Of a stretch of 64,000 nucleotides of DNA, positions 35,396-43,918 are shown piece after piece. Numbering within the stretch: the first letter of the stretch is position 1; each line of letters starts with the position of its first letter. This DNA comes from a bacterium (lineage in GTDB: Bacteria; Cyanobacteriota; Vampirovibrionia; Gastranaerophilales; Gastranaerophilaceae). The notes beneath the pieces are model-generated. The model worked only from the letters and a program-made list of their open reading frames with translations. It made no database searches and was not told where the DNA came from. The translations under genes and the position numbers were made by a program. The stretch spans positions 1-64,000 of the forward strand of contig JAFXHF010000023.1 in assembly GCA_017536545.1 (NCBI GenBank), read 5' to 3'.

Positions 35396-36646
35396 TTGAT
35401 ACACAAGATAGAAAAGCTTTCAAAAGTTCTTAGTGAAAGTTATAGTGAAAAGTCACTTATAGCTTCATTGGGAACTTTTTTTGAAAAAAACTTCGATACA
35501 GAAGATTTTTCTATCGATATCAACAACAAAACATACTTGGAATTTCCAATAATCGAATCCGATGGAATTAAATATCCAATTTTTAAACACAAAAAAAGTA
35601 TTGGGTATCTTTGCATAAAAGGTGGTAACAACGAACTAAAATCATTCATAAAAATCGCTGCACCATTTATTTCCCTCAAGGTTCAAAACATTATCTTAAG
35701 TGAAAAGATGCAAAAGAATATCAATTTCCACGAAACAATGAAAAACATAGCAAAAATCATTGAAACGCAGTATGAGCTAAACTATGTTATTCCAATCATT
35801 GGAGAAATGATAGACAAATTTTTTGAGGATTACCTAGTTTATATCTTCATAAAAGATGAAGCCACAGGAGTAAATGCACTGGCTTGGCCAATGGCGTGCA
35901 GAGATACAAAAATTCTGGAAATTGTTGAGAACTTTAAATCAAAAGAATTTACTGATAACAAGATGACGCTTGCACTACCCTTAAAAAGCGAAGGTAAAGA
36001 AGTTGGCATTCTTGTTGCAAAAAGTACAAATGAACCAATAACAGAAAAAGATGATGATTACTTAACTCAATTATCATCACAAATAGCAACAACAATTAAC
36101 AGAGCAAACGTTTATGCAGAAATTCTAAAACACGCAACTCTAGATGCTTTGACTGGATTTTACAACAGACGACAACTTGAAGAGCGTATCAAGCAAGAAG
36201 TTTCAAACGCAAAACGTCAAAAAGCCCCACTATGCGGAATTATGACTGACATTGATTTCTTCAAAGGAGTAAATGATACATACGGACACGCTGTTGGTGA
36301 TTTAGTTTTAAAAACAATTGCAAAAGTTATTCGTGGGCAACTTCGTGAATATGATATTGCTGGACGTTATGGAGGTGAGGAATTTTCCATTCTTCTACCA
36401 TTTACTAAAATCGAAGAAGCAAAAATGGTTGCAGAACGTCTGAGAAAAACCATCGAGAATAAAACTATAGATATTTCAAAAGTTAACCCAGAAGCTGATG
36501 TTAAAGAAATTTCTGTAACTTTGAGTTTGGGGATTTATGAAATCAAAGATACAGATAAAGACGAAGACTTGTTAATTAAAGCTGACAAAGCTCTTTACCA
36601 AGCAAAAAATACAGGAAGAAATAAGGTAGTTGTACAAAATGACTAA
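35396..36646 (+). CDS. Diguanylate cyclase with GAF-like sensor
   Basis: Makes cyclic di-GMP from two GTP. Residues about 1-235 form a GAF-like sensory region. The GGDEF domain starts at LDALTGFYNRRQLEERI and has TDIDFFKGVNDTYGHAVGD and the active site GGEEF (326-330). An inhibitory I-site RxxD (REYD) lies exactly five residues before it, so feedback inhibition is expected. Start is TTG at 35396 with GAGG seven bases upstream inside yebC. No membrane segments: soluble. Translationally coupled to tsaE by an ATGA overlap. Confidence 0.9.
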   Translation: MIHKIEKLSKVLSESYSEKSLIASLGTFFEKNFDTEDFSIDINNKTYLEFPIIESDGIKYPIFKHKKSIGYLCIKGGNNELKSFIKIAAPFISLKVQNIILSEKMQKNINFHETMKNIAKIIETQYELNYVIPIIGEMIDKFFEDYLVYIFIKDEATGVNALAWPMACRDTKILEIVENFKSKEFTDNKMTLALPLKSEGKEVGILVAKSTNEPITEKDDDYLTQLSSQIATTINRANVYAEILKHATLDALTGFYNRRQLEERIKQEVSNAKRQKAPLCGIMTDIDFFKGVNDTYGHAVGDLVLKTIAKVIRGQLREYDIAGRYGGEEFSILLPFTKIEEAKMVAERLRKTIENKTIDISKVNPEADVKEISVTLSLGIYEIKDTDKDEDLLIKADKALYQAKNTGRNKVVVQND

Positions 36647-37106
36647 ATTTGAAAAAATATGTAAAAACTTAGACCAGACAAAAGAATTAGCTTATAAATT
36701 TGCAAAATTAGTAGAAAAAGACGGTTGTTTTATAAATTTATATGGAGAAATTGGGGCAGGGAAAACCGCATTTGTTAAACTTGTTGCAGAAGCAATAGGA
36801 ATTACAGAAAAAGTTACCAGTCCAAGTTTTGTAATATTAAACGAATACCACAGTGCAAACATTCCTGTTTATCATTTTGACCTATACAGACTTGAAAACG
36901 AAGGGGTCAAAACAATCACTGATGAACTTCGTGAATACTCAGAAGGGCGTCAGATTACATTTGTTGAATGGGCAGAATTTTCACAGAATGAAATCCCATT
37001 TAACCATATCAAAATTAACGTAACCTACGATGATGAGGATAACAGAAAATACTCATTTGAGGGATTTGGACAAGATTGTATTGAAATTGTAAAAGGATTA
37101 GAATAG
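36639..37106 (+). CDS. tsaE: tRNA t6A biosynthesis ATPase TsaE
   Basis: P-loop ATPase that works with TsaB and TsaD in forming N6-threonylcarbamoyladenosine at A37. The Walker A motif GEIGAGKT spans 36-43, followed by the family phrases TSPSFVILNEY, HFDLYRL and FVEWAE. I start at the ATG overlapping the previous stop (ATGA) rather than an in-frame TTG three codons earlier, giving 155 residues. Its stop overlaps the GTG of tsaB by one base. Confidence 0.93.
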   Translation: MTKFEKICKNLDQTKELAYKFAKLVEKDGCFINLYGEIGAGKTAFVKLVAEAIGITEKVTSPSFVILNEYHSANIPVYHFDLYRLENEGVKTITDELREYSEGRQITFVEWAEFSQNEIPFNHIKINVTYDDEDNRKYSFEGFGQDCIEIVKGLE

Positions 37107-37723
37107 TGAAAATATTAGTATTTGATACTTGCTTAGACAAAATGTATGTTACTTTAGCTGAGGATGAAAAAATTCTCACCTCAAAAATTGTAACTAACCA
37201 AGATAATAAATATCATTCAGCCTTTTTAATTTCAACAATTAGAGAGATTTTAAAAGAAAATAATCTTGAACCAAAAGACTTATCAGTAATTGGCACAAAC
37301 ATTGGTCCTGGAAGTTTCACAGGCATCAGAGCCTGCACAACTGTTGCTAGAATGATGGCTCAACAACTCAATATTCAAGCTTGTGGAATATCGTCACTAG
37401 AAATTCTTTCACACATAAATAAAACAGAAAAACCAACAATGGTTGCACTTGATGCAAGAAAAAATTGTGCATACCTTCGTTACGAAGATGATATCAAAGG
37501 TGCTATTCAATTAGAAGAAATAAAAGAACTTTTAGAGAAAAATGAATACTATTTAATCACAGATGATAGATTACAAAAAGAATTAGGTGGAATATCATAC
37601 CAGCAGGAAGAATATCCGTTAGGTGATATTTTGGCAAAATTGGTATATGAAAAGGTTCAAAAAGAATCTTGTAAATGGCAAGAATTAAAACCTCTTTATA
37701 TCCAACCACCACCAGTTTATTAA
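37106..37723 (+). CDS. tsaB: tRNA t6A biosynthesis protein TsaB
   Basis: ASKHA-fold partner of TsaD in the t6A complex. The sequence MKILVFDTCLDKMYVTL and the signature NIGPGSFTGIRACTTVARMMAQ-like segment (split here around residues 72-93) are diagnostic. Start is GTG, overlapping the tsaE stop as TAGTG. The 205 residues are slightly short of the common 220-230. Last gene of the operon, closed by a terminator. Confidence 0.92.
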   Translation: MKILVFDTCLDKMYVTLAEDEKILTSKIVTNQDNKYHSAFLISTIREILKENNLEPKDLSVIGTNIGPGSFTGIRACTTVARMMAQQLNIQACGISSLEILSHINKTEKPTMVALDARKNCAYLRYEDDIKGAIQLEEIKELLEKNEYYLITDDRLQKELGGISYQQEEYPLGDILAKLVYEKVQKESCKWQELKPLYIQPPPVY

Positions 37724-37724
37724 C

Positions 37725-37754
37725 AAAAAGTCGAGTTTTGTGCTCGACTTTTTT
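37725..37754 (+). terminator. Terminator after tsaB
   Basis: Perfect 11-bp stem AAAAAGTCGAG/CTCGACTTTTT with a 7-base loop and T run. Confidence 0.92.
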
Positions 37755-37813
37755 ACTAAGTAAAAATATATTAAGGAAGTGACAAATTAATTATTTAGGA
37801 GTTTTATAGAGAT

Positions 37814-39232
37814 ATGAGAATTACAGGGGTTCACTTTAGGGAAAATTCAACTAATACAGAAAAAGTATCAAGGGTGCAAACAAACCCAATAGTTGCGTTC
37901 GCTCAAACTTTTGGCAACATTAAATTAAATACCTTAGAAAGAGATGTTTTTGTAAAAGAACCCCTGCAAGCAACAGAAGACATTGCTTTTACTGGGCAAA
38001 TAAAATTCACCACAAACGAATTTAAGAAAAAGTTTAATAAAACATTTTTCAAAAAACTTATGAGAGAGGGAATACCTGATGCTTATACAGGAAAAGAAAT
38101 GATTTCTCAAGAAGATATAGATTCTTTAAAAAGCCTTGGAGCATTTAAAAAGAAAAGTGTTATTGCTATGAAATTCTTAAAGCAATATGAAGACTGTATG
38201 CCTCCGATTGAAAGAGAAGTTTACTTTATACTTAAAAACTTAGCTAAGAAACACCCTGATTTAAACTTGCAAGAACTTATGCAAATGAAACACAAACGAG
38301 CAGAAGAAATCCTTATTCAACAACAAACAAAAATTTTAGATAAAATTAACATGATGATAAGAGTTCTACCACGTGGAGAATACTTACAAGCTCGTAAATT
38401 CATTAACGGAGCATTTGACAAAATCTTAGATCCACATCCAACACCAGAAACACGTTTTTCAAGAAAAGTATTTTTACATGGATTGGATGAATTAAAAATC
38501 TCTGACCCTAAAACAAAAGAAAAAATAATGGCAGTAGCTTCAAAATTACCACAATCATCAGATTCTATTAACGCTTTTATTGTTAAATATTCTCACGACA
38601 CAAAAGTTATTGATAAAAACCCATTCGGTAAACAAGAAATTGTAGTCGTACCACGTTCACCTGAAGAAATCGCATTCAGATTACTTGACCCTGCGGTTCA
38701 ATCAGATGAACATATTTGGCCTCAAGCAGAATTCAGAAAACTTGAAGAAGCAATTCAAAAAGGTGAAATAAAACGAGAAGATGCTGAAACTCTAAGGGTG
38801 AGCATATTAACTTCTAAATACATAAACAACCTAAAATCTGATACCCTTATCGATGATTTTATCGAACAAACAAAAGAATACGATATTCCTAAAAACATAC
38901 AAGCACATATGAAGAGATTATTGGAAGTTATGGACAAATGGGCCAGAGCTGGCAAGTTTGAAGATGCCGCATTACTTGGAGAATATATAAAAGTATTAGA
39001 AAAAGAATTCCAATTAAGATCTAATATTGTAAGGGTAGATGTTGGTGATTTAGAGCCAAAAATTGCAGAATTACAACAAAAAGCAGAAGAAGTGCTTCAA
39101 AGAAGAATAGAAAAGAAACAACGTCGTGCAGCAAACGCTGCAAACAACCATGGGGAAACAACGTTTGATAGAGACGGAACACCTCTAGAAAATAGAAAAG
39201 TTCAAGTACACTCTCCTAAATTCAATCCGTAA
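37814..39232 (+). CDS. Hypothetical protein with N-terminal FTG signature
   Basis: Not recognised. 472 residues. The first 60 look disordered and contain two Phe-Gly phrases, QTFGN (31-35) and IAFTGQ (57-62). The rest is mostly helical. PDAYTGKEMI (about 83-92) and SDEHIWPQAEF (about 297-307) together recall a cysteine-less HNH-type nuclease core, but this is weak. A C-terminal charged coiled coil contains AELQQKAEEVLQRRIEKKQ. No signal peptide. Single gene. Confidence 0.65.
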   Translation: MRITGVHFRENSTNTEKVSRVQTNPIVAFAQTFGNIKLNTLERDVFVKEPLQATEDIAFTGQIKFTTNEFKKKFNKTFFKKLMREGIPDAYTGKEMISQEDIDSLKSLGAFKKKSVIAMKFLKQYEDCMPPIEREVYFILKNLAKKHPDLNLQELMQMKHKRAEEILIQQQTKILDKINMMIRVLPRGEYLQARKFINGAFDKILDPHPTPETRFSRKVFLHGLDELKISDPKTKEKIMAVASKLPQSSDSINAFIVKYSHDTKVIDKNPFGKQEIVVVPRSPEEIAFRLLDPAVQSDEHIWPQAEFRKLEEAIQKGEIKREDAETLRVSILTSKYINNLKSDTLIDDFIEQTKEYDIPKNIQAHMKRLLEVMDKWARAGKFEDAALLGEYIKVLEKEFQLRSNIVRVDVGDLEPKIAELQQKAEEVLQRRIEKKQRRAANAANNHGETTFDRDGTPLENRKVQVHSPKFNP

Positions 39233-39240
39233 CAAAACAC

Positions 39241-39268
39241 TTGCAAATTCTAAAAAATAGTGTATTAT
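39241..39268 (+). promoter_or_regulatory. Promoter of the zinc-ribbon gene
   Basis: -35 TTGCAA (39241-39246), 16-base spacer, -10 TATTAT (39263-39268), about 55 bases before the ATG. Confidence 0.55.
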
Positions 39269-39323
39269 GATAAGATAAACCAATGGTTTCTCAAAACAAT
39301 ACAACAATTAGGAGAACAAAACA

Positions 39324-39596
39324 ATGTACCAAGATGAAAAATTAGTCTGTGAAGATTGCGGAAAAGAATTTGACTTCACAGCGGGCGAACAAGAGTTTTA
39401 CGCAGAAAAAGGACTTGTAAACAAACCAAAAAGATGTCCAGAATGTCGTCTTGCTCGCAGAAAAAACAACAAAAAGAAAAGAAGAATGTTTGATGCTGTA
39501 TGTTCAAAATGCGGTGCTCAAACTCAAGTTCCATTCAAACCAATCCCTGGCAGAGAAATTTTCTGCAAAGATTGTTTCCAAAAAACAGAAGAGTAA
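39324..39596 (+). CDS. Double zinc-ribbon protein, CxxC-x17-CxxC type
   Basis: A 90-residue, highly basic protein with four CxxC pairs. The N-terminal ribbon is VCEDCGKEF with CPECR. A linker rich in Lys/Arg/Asn follows. The C-terminal ribbon is CSKC, exactly 17 residues, CKDC, which is the arrangement of the CxxC-x17-CxxC family. AGGAG lies before the ATG. Probably a small nucleic-acid or ribosome-associated protein; function of the family is not established. Confidence 0.85.
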   Translation: MYQDEKLVCEDCGKEFDFTAGEQEFYAEKGLVNKPKRCPECRLARRKNNKKKRRMFDAVCSKCGAQTQVPFKPIPGREIFCKDCFQKTEE

Positions 39597-39623
39597 GATT
39601 ACTAAGTAATAAATATATTTAGC

Positions 39624-39653
39624 AAAAGGGAAGTGAAATCCACTTCCCTTTTT
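39624..39653 (+). terminator. Terminator after the zinc-ribbon gene
   Basis: Perfect 12-bp stem AAAAGGGAAGTG/CACTTCCCTTTT, loop AAATC, T run. Confidence 0.92.
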
Positions 39654-39661
39654 ATATGATA

Positions 39662-39970
39662 TCACATCGTAATACAATTGTTTAAATATTCAATCGTACT
39701 TACTTTTTCATCATACAAATATTTTATAAAATTCAAATATGCACTTTCTCGAGCCGAAATAACAATATTGATTTCAAACCCTTCAGTACAAAATGGTTCA
39801 TAATCGTACACTACGTAACTATTGTACTTACTTTTCCATTCTTTTCGTTCAATTCTTGCATAATTTTCTTCAATAATATCTTCTAACCAAGGTAAAAGAT
39901 TTTGATCAATATTTTTCATTTCCAAACGATTGTATCTATTGCAATCATTACAACTATTTCCAATAAACAT
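39662..39970 (-). CDS. Small hypothetical protein
   Basis: Not recognised. I start at 39970 (102 residues) because GGAG sits seven bases upstream of this ATG; the frame is open 29 codons further, but that part is hydrophobic, aromatic and lacks a ribosome site. The N-terminus contains a CxxC (SCNDCNRYN) and the middle is acidic and aromatic. No membrane segment in the chosen form. Confidence 0.6.
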   Translation of the reverse strand: MFIGNSCNDCNRYNRLEMKNIDQNLLPWLEDIIEENYARIERKEWKSKYNSYVVYDYEPFCTEGFEINIVISARESAYLNFIKYLYDEKVSTIEYLNNCITM

Positions 39971-40170
39971 ATTTTTACTCCAATAAAACTTATATTTGAA
40001 TTGTACTAATTGCCTTAAACAAAATAATCGCCAAAATGTATAAAAAATTATTGTCATATTTACTAATATAAAAAGTATATACTTAATATATCTTTACAAA
40101 CTACAAAAATTTAGCAATTAATCAAAAATCAAAAACTTTATACTTATAGTTAGTAATAACGAGGATGATT

Positions 40171-40587
40171 ATGAGTTTCGCAGAGAACATGAGAATATTA
40201 AGCAATATCAATTGCGGACTTGCTTCAGCTACAACATATATGGAGCAAAGACTGAATGGTGTCCCTGCGGGTTATGCTGGTATAAATCTATTTGGTAACT
40301 TAGCAAACGGTGTTGCTAGAAACCAAGTTGCTTATGAAATGCAACTTTATGGCAACCCTGTTGGTAATACAATAAATATGTATTCTGGATATGGTAATCC
40401 TGTATCCAACACTATTGGTACACTAGGTTTGATGAGTGCTTGCACCTTTAACCCTTGGATGTACTTTAATTCTTGCAACTACTTTTATAATCCTATGCCT
40501 ATGATGGGCGGAGGCTATTTCTCTGGTATAGGTATGGGATTTAACCCGATGATGGGAATGGGTTGTTGCCATGGATATTGGTGTTAA
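40171..40587 (+). CDS. Gly/Met/Asn/Tyr-rich small protein with Cys-rich tail
   Basis: Not recognised. 138 residues of low complexity: repeated YGNPVGNTIN-like phrases (YGNPVGNTIN, YGNPVSNTIG) in the middle and a C-terminal third of Gly, Met, Phe and Tyr ending MGMGCCHGYWC. Six cysteines in total. GAGG (40161-40164) is six bases before the ATG at 40171; the ATG at 40165 is too close to it. No signal peptide. The composition recalls structural, spore-coat-like or metal-binding proteins, but that is only resemblance. Confidence 0.65.
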   Translation: MSFAENMRILSNINCGLASATTYMEQRLNGVPAGYAGINLFGNLANGVARNQVAYEMQLYGNPVGNTINMYSGYGNPVSNTIGTLGLMSACTFNPWMYFNSCNYFYNPMPMMGGGYFSGIGMGFNPMMGMGCCHGYWC

Positions 40588-40600
40588 TATAAGTGTCAAA

Positions 40601-40632
40601 AAAAGAACCGACTAAATTTAGTCGGTTCTTTT
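40601..40632. terminator. Bidirectional terminator
   Basis: A 14-bp perfect stem AAAAGAACCGACTA with its complement and flanking A/T runs, between the convergent Gly-rich gene and the O-antigen ligase gene. Confidence 0.92.
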
Positions 40633-41959
40633 AGTTTTCTAATTCTTTTTTATTTACTACAAGTGTTGAAATTACTGCAACAAATGTCCAGAACATAAAT
40701 TGAATTTGCGGTCTGAAAAATATTGTATCAACAAAACCGTGGAACATAACCGCTAAAATTGATATAACAGAAATTGAAACAAAAATAATTTGTTCATTAT
40801 CTGTAGATTTTAAAATAAATCTTATGGCATCTTTTACTAGTTCTACCAAGAAACCTAAAAAGGCAACAAGAGCAAAAATTCCACTTTCTACAGCTATTTC
40901 TAGGAAAATATTATAGGCACTTAAGGCATCAAATCCTGTTTTCATATACAACCCATAGATTTCTCTAAAATTCTTATTTCCAACACCGATGCCTAATAAC
41001 CAGTTATCTTTAAACATTTCCAAAGATGAATGATAAACGTTAAATCTGAATGAATTTGACGAATCATTTCTCATTGCAAAAATTGATAAAAATCTATGTC
41101 TTAAAGCACTAACAAAAGTTATAGCCATAAAGAAAAACACAGTAATTGCAGAAATCAAGGAAATATATAACTTTTTATAAGTCTTCCAGAAAAACTTTGC
41201 AGAAATTAAAAATGCACTAGCTAAAATCAGCATCAATGCCAAATATGCTCCACGACAGCCAGTTTGAAATATTGCATAAATACCTAAAACAGAAAAAGCC
41301 AATGCAACAAGCGTTGATTTCAAATGTTTTTTGTTAGCAAAATAAAAAACAGAACCAAAAACCACAGGGAAACCACTTACCAAATAACCTCCAAAAAGGT
41401 TTGGATTGAAAGGTTTCAACGTACCATAAACTCTTGATAGAACATCCTCTGGATTAAGCCTTGATGTATCTTGCCAAGTTGAAATTGCTTCCAAGTGTAG
41501 AAAACTTTGCAAAAATGCAACGATAGACTCTCCTGCTATACAAAAAGCGATTGTACCTAACAACCAAACAATATGATTTTTATTGGCTTTTAGATACTGA
41601 ACAACAGAAAAATAAAAACCAATATAAACAAGTGTTTTCAAAAAGCCTTTTAAGCTCAAAACAAATAATGTCGAACCGAACAAGCTAATTACAACAATCA
41701 TAAAATATGCAATCAACCAAATTTCAAAACGTTTAAAATCTACAACTTCATTTGGTCTTGTAAGCATTTTAACGAATGTCAAAAACATCACAATCAATGC
41801 AAAAAATCCGATTGAATCAGAATTCATAAACGTCGAGCCAACAAAAGTCAGCAAAATAAACGGTAAAATAAACCAATCAATATTTTGCAAAAATAAGCTA
41901 TTTTCGTATAAGTAACTCAACTTATCTTGAGAAAATTTGAAAAACTTATTGAACATCAT
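40631..41959 (-). CDS. O-antigen ligase/polymerase family membrane protein
   Basis: 442 residues with about ten hydrophobic helices. A large extracytoplasmic loop contains the Wzy_C pattern: SFRFNVYHSSLEMFKDNW, then LGIGVGNKNFREIYGLY and SAYNIFLEIAVESGI. This places it in the O-antigen ligase (WaaL)/polymerase (Wzy)/IctB-like family, joining or polymerising undecaprenyl-linked glycans at the periplasmic face. It overlaps the DUF4330 gene by 14 bases and is the last gene of the hldA-DUF4330-ligase operon. Ligase and polymerase cannot be told apart here. Confidence 0.85.
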   Translation of the reverse strand: MMFNKFFKFSQDKLSYLYENSLFLQNIDWFILPFILLTFVGSTFMNSDSIGFFALIVMFLTFVKMLTRPNEVVDFKRFEIWLIAYFMIVVISLFGSTLFVLSLKGFLKTLVYIGFYFSVVQYLKANKNHIVWLLGTIAFCIAGESIVAFLQSFLHLEAISTWQDTSRLNPEDVLSRVYGTLKPFNPNLFGGYLVSGFPVVFGSVFYFANKKHLKSTLVALAFSVLGIYAIFQTGCRGAYLALMLILASAFLISAKFFWKTYKKLYISLISAITVFFFMAITFVSALRHRFLSIFAMRNDSSNSFRFNVYHSSLEMFKDNWLLGIGVGNKNFREIYGLYMKTGFDALSAYNIFLEIAVESGIFALVAFLGFLVELVKDAIRFILKSTDNEQIIFVSISVISILAVMFHGFVDTIFFRPQIQFMFWTFVAVISTLVVNKKELEN

Positions 41960-42551
41960 CTGTAGTATTTATATCTTTATCTAAAGCTACTTCCTCAACA
42001 GCATCGACAACTTGAATATCTGATACTGAACCGCCAAAGCGATAATCTGGACCTTCCAAAACTATTGGTAAACCCACTTTTACTTTGTTACCACCAACAA
42101 CAGCACCATCTTTTGTAATTTTAGCTTTGTCAGTTAAAGTTACAACAACATCATATAAATCAGGCTGTCCAACATCTTCAACTACGATAACAACTGTTTT
42201 AGAATTTAAAGTTGGAAGCACAATTTTTCTTCTGTCAGCTTTAACATCAATAATTTCTAACTCAGAATATGGAACATTTCTTATACTGATGAAAGTTTTA
42301 TCACCTTTTTTGATAGGCATTTCTTTGCCAGAGAAAGTTACCCCTCTCATATAAACTTTGAACACAATACTTGAAGTTGCTTCAATTTGTTTATCCGCAG
42401 TTTGACGAACACCTTTAAATGTTACAAAACCAACCAATAACGCTAAAAACACGCAACCTACAATGATTAAATCAACAACTCTGATTTTCTTTACAAGTTC
42501 TTTTAACTTAGCAAGTTTTTCTGAATTTAAAAGTTCTCTTAACTTATCCAT
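41946..42551 (-). CDS. DUF4330 membrane-anchored protein
   Basis: 201 residues: a basic cytoplasmic N-terminus, one transmembrane helix (about 26-47, VDLIIVGCVFLALLVGFVTF), then an extracytoplasmic beta-rich domain. This is the layout of DUF4330 proteins, which I know mainly from Cyanobacteria and relatives. Its position between a heptose-kinase-like gene and an O-antigen ligase suggests a role in glycan export or assembly, which is inference. Confidence 0.75.
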   Translation of the reverse strand: MDKLRELLNSEKLAKLKELVKKIRVVDLIIVGCVFLALLVGFVTFKGVRQTADKQIEATSSIVFKVYMRGVTFSGKEMPIKKGDKTFISIRNVPYSELEIIDVKADRRKIVLPTLNSKTVVIVVEDVGQPDLYDVVVTLTDKAKITKDGAVVGGNKVKVGLPIVLEGPDYRFGGSVSDIQVVDAVEEVALDKDINTTDDVQ

Positions 42552-42569
42552 TATAAAAGTCTCCTTAAA

Positions 42570-43580
42570 TTAAATCTTCAAATCTTTCACTGCAGCAAGT
42601 AATTCTTCAACAGTTGTTGTTGCACAACCGAATTGTCTAACAACAATACTTGCAGCAATATTACCAATAACTGCAGCATATACGGGTTCTATTCCAGCTG
42701 CTAAAGCTAACGAATAAACAGCAGTAACTGTATCACCAGCACCAGTAACATCAAAAACTTCTGACTTATTAAATACAGGAATTTTTGTATATTTTTCGTT
42801 AGGTTCAGCTACGAACATACCATCAGCCCCACAAGTAATCAATATTGCTTCAGCATTTGTTTCATCTAGCAATTTCTTACCTGCACGCTTCAAATCATCT
42901 TCATTATGAATTTCAAAACCAACTGATTTTTCAGTATCAGGATGGTTTGGAGTCATAGATGTTACATTCTTATATGAGCCCAAATCTCTTTGAGCATCAA
43001 CAATAACTTTTTTACCTAATTTATTAGCTAAATCGATAGTAAACTTAACAATCTTATCAGTTAAAGTTCCGATATGATAATCAGAAATAATAACCGCATC
43101 ATAAGTTGGTAAAACTTTTTCAATATTTTTAATAATTTTATCTTCAGTTAAATCTGAAACTGGACCTTTTGTCTGTCTATCAACACGAACAATTTGCTGA
43201 GTAATTGATGTTGTAATCGAACCAGAAATACGTGTTTTAACAATAGTTTTACGAGTTCTATCTTCAACGATTTCTGAACAGTCAATATTAGCTTTTTCAA
43301 AAGTTTCATAAAGCAAATCTGAATAATAATCCATACCCGCAACACCAATAACTCCAACTTTGCCATCATTTAATGTTGCAACGTTGTGTGCAGCGTTAGA
43401 TGCTCCACCTAGGATTAATTTAGTCTTTGTGTGCTGCAAAATCAATACAGGAGCTTCACGAGAAATACGTTCAGCATCACCATAAATCATTTCATCTAAA
43501 GCCAAATCACCAACAACCAATACTCTAGGTTTAGTAATTTTTTTAATACTTGAAATAAGTTTATCTTTATCTATGTTCAT
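42570..43580 (-). CDS. hldA: Heptose-7-phosphate kinase-type PfkB sugar kinase
   Basis: PfkB-family kinase most like the N-terminal half of HldE (RfaE1), which phosphorylates D-glycero-D-manno-heptose 7-phosphate at C1 for LPS core. Motifs: VVGDLALDEMIYGDAERISREAP, split across residues 20-44; LGGASNAAHNVATL; SDYHIGTLT; and the catalytic FDVTGAGDT near 280-288. Length 336 fits kinase-only enzymes; the cytidylyltransferase half is absent. First gene of the envelope glycan operon. Another PfkB sugar specificity cannot be excluded. Confidence 0.8.
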   Translation of the reverse strand: MNIDKDKLISSIKKITKPRVLVVGDLALDEMIYGDAERISREAPVLILQHTKTKLILGGASNAAHNVATLNDGKVGVIGVAGMDYYSDLLYETFEKANIDCSEIVEDRTRKTIVKTRISGSITTSITQQIVRVDRQTKGPVSDLTEDKIIKNIEKVLPTYDAVIISDYHIGTLTDKIVKFTIDLANKLGKKVIVDAQRDLGSYKNVTSMTPNHPDTEKSVGFEIHNEDDLKRAGKKLLDETNAEAILITCGADGMFVAEPNEKYTKIPVFNKSEVFDVTGAGDTVTAVYSLALAAGIEPVYAAVIGNIAASIVVRQFGCATTTVEELLAAVKDLKI

Positions 43581-43611
43581 AACACCAACTCTTTTTAAAC
43601 TTTACAAGAAC

Positions 43612-43760
43612 ATTCTAGCACAAACAGGGGGTAAATAAAGGGGGTATTTAAAAGTGCACTATTATTGCATTTTACCCACTTGTAAAGATATGTAAATTTG
43701 TTATTACAAATTTAGCAATTTTTGAGATTGAGAATACTTTATATAAATATATAAAGCTCT
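43612..43760. other. Intergenic region between hldA and the protease gene
   Basis: No protein gene. It contains two GGGGGTA phrases near 43630-43650 and a plus-strand promoter-like pair, -35 TTGAGA (43728-43733), 16 bases, -10 TATAAA (43750-43755), that points at the short terminator-ended segment downstream. Confidence 0.4.
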
Positions 43761-43761
43761 C

Positions 43762-43811
43762 TCTTCTTATTTAAACGGATAGGCCTTGATATTAACAAGG
43801 TCTTTTTTTTT
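43762..43811 (+). ncRNA. Candidate short transcript or attenuator ending in a terminator
   Basis: An 8-bp stem (43781-43788 with 43796-43803, one G-U) followed by nine T forms a Rho-independent terminator with no protein gene upstream on the plus strand. With the promoter-like boxes at 43728-43755 this defines an RNA of about 50 bases, or an attenuated leader of the protease gene that starts 108 bases downstream. Confidence 0.45.
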
Positions 43812-43876
43812 GCTTAAAATTCAAGTTTTAAAACTTTTTTGAATAACTCTACACCTTAAAAATTAAGAGAATATCA

Positions 43877-43906
43877 TTTGACATAAATAGAAAAATAATT
43901 GTCAAA
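43877..43906. promoter_or_regulatory. TTTGACA/TGTCAAA inverted repeat before the protease gene
   Basis: Seven-base arms at 43877-43883 and 43900-43906 with a 16-base centre, just upstream of the AAGGGG ribosome site. It could be an operator; the first arm also matches a -35 box, but no -10 lies at the right distance. Confidence 0.35.
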
Positions 43907-43918
43907 AAGGGGTATTCA

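Noticed and set aside
37814-39232. HNH endonuclease
   Set aside because: TGK and DEHIWP phrases recall HNH proteins, but cysteine pairs and the second histidine context are missing, so the call was not made.
42570-43580. Ribokinase or fructokinase
   Set aside because: General PfkB motifs would allow it, but the ERISREAP segment and operon with an O-antigen ligase fit the heptose kinase HldA better.
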